In this document: in pieces, positions 30,913 through 34,396 of the stretch | Layout: every line of letters starts with the position of its first letter | Position numbering within the stretch: position 1 is the first letter of the stretch | From: a virus | DNA length: 34,396 nt | Virus record (IMG/VR): IMGVR_UViG_3300025647_000126 | Span: 1 to 34,396 of that record | Reading direction: 5' to 3' (one strand) | The notes under the pieces: model-generated | The model's database searches: none | What the model was told of the DNA's origin: nothing | What the model saw: the letters and a program-made list of their open reading frames with translations, nothing else | Translations under genes and position numbers: made by a program

Positions 30913-31918
30913 TTTCTTCTGTCTCCGGTTTAAAGTACTCTTCGTATGTGTCATATAATGTTACGTTTGCATTGTTTCCATCTAACTGGATACGAGCGAA
31001 CTTAGGCCCAATCATTATGATCTGTTCTACTAACTGATTCTGTGGATTGCGAGCTGCGTAAGTACGAACAGTCTCATCAATACCCGGAACAAGTTGTAAC
31101 CAACGCCACCAGTAGCGACCTGCTGCATCGTCAACTGTTGCATTGGAGAGGAACATCTCCATCAACGACGCCAGAGTTGGCCAATCCTGTTCGCTAATCG
31201 CCTCTGCAACCGGGGTGGTATAATCACCAAGACAAGGACGACTATTATCGAGAATATGAGGATGACCTGTTGGCCTACCACTGAAATTCTCGATACGGCG
31301 ACCACCACGGATAGGAATAATAGCAACGGAATTATTACGTACATAGAAAGTACACGTTAAAGGTTCAAGTTTGATCTTTACAGGACCACCGTTGTTAATA
31401 GATGGATAATTGTTATTGTCAGGAGACATCCAAATATCATCATAACGCCAACGAACAAACTGACCATGTGTATCTTCACCAACACATACTGTGCGAGGAT
31501 TAACAGCGGCTATGTTTGAAAGCGATTGTTTAACTCCATCCTTACTGATGTGAATCATTTCATTATCAGTAAGACGAGCACGCTGTTCCTTAATCGGAGA
31601 CAATTCACGATTGTGATTTGATATGTCACGCTCTGTACGTTCGATCGAAGCTTGATTATTCTGTTCGCTAAGCGATAGATCGTGGAGTATTACACGTATC
31701 TTGGTTTGTAAAAAGTCTGGGACAGCGATACCAGCACGAGTTACCTTCTCATTGTACTCAGTAATTGCTTTCTGATCTTCAACATATTCATCTAAGTCTT
31801 GACGCATACTTACAATACGTTGATTCCAATTAGTTATCTGTTCTTCGAATCGTCTGATCCTGTAATCCAGATCCTGAACTTGTGGATTTTTAAACTCAAT
31901 TTCTTTTAGTAATCCCAT
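30893..31918 (-). CDS. E2-like (UBC/RWD-type) ubiquitin-conjugating protein with N-terminal coiled coil
   Basis: Residues ~1-115 of this 341-residue protein form a charged coiled coil. The core has strands (KIKLEPLTCTFYVRN, SVAIIPIRG) leading to GHPHILDNSRPCLGD (218-232). This matches the E2 active-site pattern HPN(I/V)...G..CL, with His219-Pro220 and Cys229 as the likely thioester cysteine. DWPTLASLMEMFL (245-257) then resembles the helix after the E2 catalytic site. Prokaryotic E2-like families in Ubl operons have this HPH...C-L/G signature (family knowledge from memory). The start overlaps the JAB gene by 13 bases. It should accept the Ubl from the E1 and pass it to a target or hold it as a thioester. 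Confidence 0.72.
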   Translation of the reverse strand: MGLLKEIEFKNPQVQDLDYRIRRFEEQITNWNQRIVSMRQDLDEYVEDQKAITEYNEKVTRAGIAVPDFLQTKIRVILHDLSLSEQNNQASIERTERDISNHNRELSPIKEQRARLTDNEMIHISKDGVKQSLSNIAAVNPRTVCVGEDTHGQFVRWRYDDIWMSPDNNNYPSINNGGPVKIKLEPLTCTFYVRNNSVAIIPIRGGRRIENFSGRPTGHPHILDNSRPCLGDYTTPVAEAISEQDWPTLASLMEMFLSNATVDDAAGRYWWRWLQLVPGIDETVRTYAARNPQNQLVEQIIMIGPKFARIQLDGNNANVTLYDTYEEYFKPETEENEEAAA

Positions 31919-32712
31919 TTGTCATAGTCTCCCCAACGCCAATTCAAATACTGATCGCGTTGATTCTTAAACTGTTGATTCATTTGAGTTGCTGGTACTG
32001 CTTGGTTATTTCTTAAACCACCATACCCATAACCATTGTTAACAGGTTGTGTATATGTACGCTTCTTAACTTTTGCTGCAATCTCATCTTTCAGAGCTTT
32101 GAGCCATTCAGCATCGTAACGCTCATCTTTAACTGCATGGTCTACTTTCTGATAGACAAGTTTGTGGTTCATATCGAATACATCGACCTTTGCTTCCATC
32201 TTCTTGTTGTAGATACCACGAATGAAGAAGTCACAATGTTCGATGTATTCGTTGGTTTGATTTTCGTCAGTACCAGACGGACTGACACCCATGTTTACGT
32301 GGGAATGACCCCAGAACCGTAATTTTGTTGAATCCATGCCGCGGCTTTCAAGATCAACTGCCAGATTAGCGACAGCATCAGATTCAATATCTGTGGTAAC
32401 ACCACTTACCTCCTGTTCTAAGAGAAAGATTTCAGTGATTAAATAATCACCAGTTTCGGTCTTATCGACCATGCCGAGCCAACCCACTTCTTCCGGGCAA
32501 AGCTCAACAATCTTCCACATCTTCGTCCACGCATCCCGTGTGTAGTACACCGTCGGCATCTGTGTTGTGCCAATTGGTGTAATCGTTTTGGTCTGTGAAG
32601 TTGCATTGAACTGCAACGGTTTAGGTGCGGGTTTCGGTGTGGTAGTGGTTGGTACATACTTACCACCAGTTGCTCCAACCACGTAATGTGGTTTCTTTCC
32701 TTTCTTCGACAT
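31906..32712 (-). CDS. JAB/JAMM metalloprotease (deubiquitinase-like)
   Basis: This 268-residue protein has a low-complexity Thr/Pro/Lys N-terminus (1-50), then a JAB domain. The JAMM zinc site is complete: PEEVGWLG (Glu74/75) and GHSHVNMGVSPSGTD with His136, His138, Ser146 and Asp149, the exact HxH-x7-S-x2-D spacing. A Gln/Asn/Tyr-rich C-terminal tail (from ~210) follows. JAB proteins beside Ubl genes trim the Ubl C-terminus or remove it from targets; here trimming of the terminal Ala of the 29860-30072 product is a natural guess. CGGAGG precedes the ATG. The gene lies directly before the E2-like gene. Confidence 0.9.
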   Translation of the reverse strand: MSKKGKKPHYVVGATGGKYVPTTTTPKPAPKPLQFNATSQTKTITPIGTTQMPTVYYTRDAWTKMWKIVELCPEEVGWLGMVDKTETGDYLITEIFLLEQEVSGVTTDIESDAVANLAVDLESRGMDSTKLRFWGHSHVNMGVSPSGTDENQTNEYIEHCDFFIRGIYNKKMEAKVDVFDMNHKLVYQKVDHAVKDERYDAEWLKALKDEIAAKVKKRTYTQPVNNGYGYGGLRNNQAVPATQMNQQFKNQRDQYLNWRWGDYDKWDY

Positions 32713-32730
32713 AATGCCTCCGGGTTGTTG

Positions 32731-32910
32731 TTAAAAATCTGTTTCCAGTGCTTTCTCTGCAATGTCATGTATTCCGATGTCTATTGTTTCTTTGGTAATA
32801 ACATTTAGTGCCTCACGATAGCGATCACGTTCTACTTCAAGTTCTTCAATGCGCTCAACTAATTCGCTACGAATAAAAGTTTGATACCTAAATAATCCTT
32901 GAATACTCAT
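32731..32910 (-). CDS. Small helical protein, paralogue of upstream gene product
   Basis: This 59-residue protein starts with an ATG overlapping the previous stop (ATGA). The segment RIEELEVERDRYREALNVI followed by IHDIAEKALE mirrors the C-terminal part of the gene upstream (ERALYHEALELI...RIANEALE), so the two are related. The 'RxxYREAL...IA..AL' pattern is frequent in small phage proteins. It may be a coiled-coil accessory protein. No function is known. Confidence 0.62.
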   Translation of the reverse strand: MSIQGLFRYQTFIRSELVERIEELEVERDRYREALNVITKETIDIGIHDIAEKALETDF

Positions 32911-33203
32911 TTCTCACCTTCCAGTGCTTCATTTGCTATACGTAAGTTTGGTATGATTAAGTTATTATCCCAAGCCGACATAGCCTTATAGTTTTCTACA
33001 ATTAGTTCTAGTGCTTCATGATAAAGGGCACGTTCTGTTAAAATGTCTGACATTCTTAATGATAAATGTTGGATTTCTTTTGCAAATTCATCACGTTCTG
33101 CTATTAACTGTTCAACATCCTCATATTTAACATACTCACCGTCAGCATCTTCATCAGCAAATGTATTGCCGTCAGTTGTTGAGTAAATACAGTATCGTTT
33201 CAT
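32907..33203 (-). CDS. Small acidic helical protein between E1- and JAB-like genes
   Basis: I chose the ATG at 33203, which overlaps the E1-like gene's stop (ATGA), giving 98 residues (MKRYCIYSTTDGNTF); a Met two residues earlier is possible. A beta-strand start and acidic stretch are followed by a long helix (VEQLIAERDEFAKEIQHLSL). It is coupled at both ends, with its C-terminal part similar to the following 59-residue product. Function unknown; position makes it part of the conjugation operon. Confidence 0.65.
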   Translation of the reverse strand: MKRYCIYSTTDGNTFADEDADGEYVKYEDVEQLIAERDEFAKEIQHLSLRMSDILTERALYHEALELIVENYKAMSAWDNNLIIPNLRIANEALEGEK

Positions 33204-33874
33204 TGGCATAACGTTAACGGCTTAAAGAAGATCTCAATGTTCTCTTCCATTGCAGCAGGCTCATGACGCAGGTGCATGAACTGCCATACTGCCAAGTTCG
33301 CAATGAGTGATGCTGTAGTACCAACAGTCAGGGTTGAGCCACAAGCACTCAACTCTGTGTTGTCATCATTCTCAGGAAGGTTCTTGAAGTACTTACGAAT
33401 TGATGACTCATTAATCATATTCACATACACCACATTGCCGTGAGTACTAGCCATACGCGTATCGAATACATTGAAAGTACTGTCATCTTGTTTGAACTTC
33501 TCTATCAACATACGACGTGCTTCAATGCTATCAACGCACATAAAGACTGTGCCGTGATTAATCGTCTGAGACTCAGGTGTTACCTTCTCTTGAAGGAACG
33601 TCATTGTGTCTGGTACGTAACCGAGCTTCATACGAACCAAGTCCTCCATCGCATACACTTTCGATACGCCGATGTGACAGTCCATGAAAGCCTGATTAGC
33701 GAGGTTATGTGCTTCAACCTCATCAAAGTCGATGAATGTAAGTTTAGTTAAACCGAGTTCAACAAGCGCCATACCAACTCTTGAGCCGATAGCGCCAACA
33801 CCGATTACCGTAACTGGGTAATCGTATTTATGGACGGGGAAAACCTCGTCATGTCTAATGGTACTGATGCCCAT
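33200..33874 (-). CDS. E1-like ThiF/MoeB-family adenylating enzyme
   Basis: I chose the ATG at 33874, seven codons into the longest frame, because GGGAG lies nine bases upstream; an ATG at 33892 is the alternative. The 224-residue product has a Rossmann nucleotide-binding loop VIGVGAIGS (Gly25, 27, 30), FIDFDEVEAHNLANQAF (Asp49, Asp51, Asn57), GVSKVYAM (Lys72) and CVDSIEARR (Asp115, Arg120), all in E1 order. ELSACGST contains Cys178, the best candidate for a catalytic thiol. The usual NLxRQ arginine is replaced (NLANQ), and there are no CxxC zinc pairs, so this is a short, single-domain E1. It should adenylate the Ubl C-terminus and load it on Cys before transfer to the E2-like protein. Confidence 0.85.
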   Translation of the reverse strand: MGISTIRHDEVFPVHKYDYPVTVIGVGAIGSRVGMALVELGLTKLTFIDFDEVEAHNLANQAFMDCHIGVSKVYAMEDLVRMKLGYVPDTMTFLQEKVTPESQTINHGTVFMCVDSIEARRMLIEKFKQDDSTFNVFDTRMASTHGNVVYVNMINESSIRKYFKNLPENDDNTELSACGSTLTVGTTASLIANLAVWQFMHLRHEPAAMEENIEIFFKPLTLCQ

Positions 33875-34396
33875 GTTCTTCACTCCCGACATTAATGTCT
33901 TTCAACGTGTAAATTGTATTTCCTACTGTCCACTCAGTAGGTCCGACCCATGTGGGCCTTACCCAAACCTTACTTCCATATTTGGGGTGGTTACTAAAAC
34001 GTGGATTAGTTAATCTTCTCCAATGACCACGACGGTTATGACCGCGATGAGTCTTGTGAGATCCTTTTACTGGTTCCCCACTACGCTCAACCACAATGCG
34101 AGGAGCGTCAAGATATACGTAATGAGGTAAATCTTCACGATGGGGTAATGGTTTACCTTTACGTTTTGATTTAGCATTAGCAGCTTTCTGTGCAGGTGTA
34201 AGCACACGTCTTACTTCAACCAGATGCTTATCTCGCGCTTTTTGTAAAGTCTTCAGAATGAATAACAGCTTGTTCATCATTAATTGCATAAACAGTACTG
34301 ATGTTTCGTCCTGAATTTCTGCAAAATCTATACTGTGTAGTAACTCTTGCTCTACTAAAATAGCATTTTCCAGATGACCAATTGTAATTTTGTTAT
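33855..34396 (-). CDS. Basic protein with His/Arg/Trp-rich C-terminus (5' end outside window)
   Basis: The frame is open from its stop at 33855 to the right-hand window edge, so the true start lies beyond 34396; at least ~180 residues are visible. The first part is helical (HLENAILVEQELLHSIDFAE, then QLMMNKLLFILKTLQKARDK). From the middle it is strongly basic, with a HRGHNRRGHWRRL segment and KVWVRPTWVGPTEW near the end. The RRGHWR...WV.P.WVG pattern recalls small phage and plasmid proteins of unknown role. It overlaps the E1-like gene by 20 bases, linking it to the cassette. It may bind nucleic acid. Confidence 0.6.
   Translation of the reverse strand, partial: NKITIGHLENAILVEQELLHSIDFAEIQDETSVLFMQLMMNKLLFILKTLQKARDKHLVEVRRVLTPAQKAANAKSKRKGKPLPHREDLPHYVYLDAPRIVVERSGEPVKGSHKTHRGHNRRGHWRRLTNPRFSNHPKYGSKVWVRPTWVGPTEWTVGNTIYTLKDINVGSEEHGHQYH

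Noticed and set aside
29860-33874. Cassette as sulfur-transfer or cysteine/thiamin biosynthesis (ThiF-ThiS or CysO-Mec type)
   Set aside because: No ThiG, CysM, rhodanese or radical enzyme is nearby, the Ubl lacks a Gly-Gly end, and an E2-like protein is present; conjugation fits better, though sulfur carriage is not excluded.
29860-33874. Cassette as a CBASS Cap2/Cap3-type module
   Set aside because: No CD-NTase or effector gene is present, and the E1 and E2 are separate proteins rather than a Cap2-type fusion.
1-34396. CRISPR array, insertion sequence or integrase
   Set aside because: No regularly spaced direct repeats, terminal inverted repeats with a transposase, or recombinase motifs were seen.

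Overview
The window is part of a tailed-bacteriophage genome. There is no integrase, CRISPR array, rRNA or recognisable tRNA. Coding density is very high: genes abut or overlap by 1-4 bases through TAATG, TGATG and ATGA junctions. The largest stretch without a gene is about 210 bases (29651-29859), so no gap exceeds 300 bases. Shine-Dalgarno sites are strong (AGGAG/AAGGAG), which fits a bacterial virus. The host cannot be named from sequence alone. A very large probably injected virion protein, family-A DNA polymerase, SNF2 helicase and DUF3310 protein are compatible with a podovirus-like or small lytic siphovirus-like phage.

Layout, plus strand (1-22246): a virion and lysis module read rightward. 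It starts with the 3' part of a giant structural protein carrying a zinc-peptidase HEIGH motif. A tail-fibre/tailspike block follows (3835-18945), containing two paralogous small adaptor proteins, two proteins with related N-terminal domains, a tandemly duplicated beta-helix protein and a 2042-residue protein with internally repeated parts. A lysis cluster (18946-21501) has several small membrane proteins, a DUF1353 protein and a T4-type lysozyme. A basic coiled-coil protein and a tiny Lys/Gly-rich ORF end the module.

Layout, minus strand (34396-22356): an early/replication module read leftward, meeting the plus module at a hairpin terminator at 22254-22281. Its distal half encodes a TraR/DksA-like protein, DUF3310, SNF2 helicase, family-A DNA polymerase with 3'-5' exonuclease, a Cys4 protein and a PD-(D/E)XK nuclease, plus small proteins.

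The most striking part is the promoter-proximal half (29860-33874). It encodes what looks like a complete phage-borne ubiquitin-like conjugation cassette: a ThiF/E1-like adenylating enzyme, a JAB/JAMM metalloprotease with a perfect HxH-x7-S-x2-D signature, an E2-like protein with an HPHI...CLGD active-site motif behind an N-terminal coiled coil, and a 70-residue beta-grasp ubiquitin/ThiS-like protein ending Lys-Gly-Ala. The Ubl gene is GC-rich compared with its neighbours. Its ribosome-binding site sits in a perfect 7-bp hairpin. It has an in-frame A-AAG-GGC slippery heptamer just before its stop, and a hairpin-rich untranslated stretch follows it. Together these suggest a regulated phage system that attaches a small modifier to host or viral proteins early in infection; the targets are not visible here.
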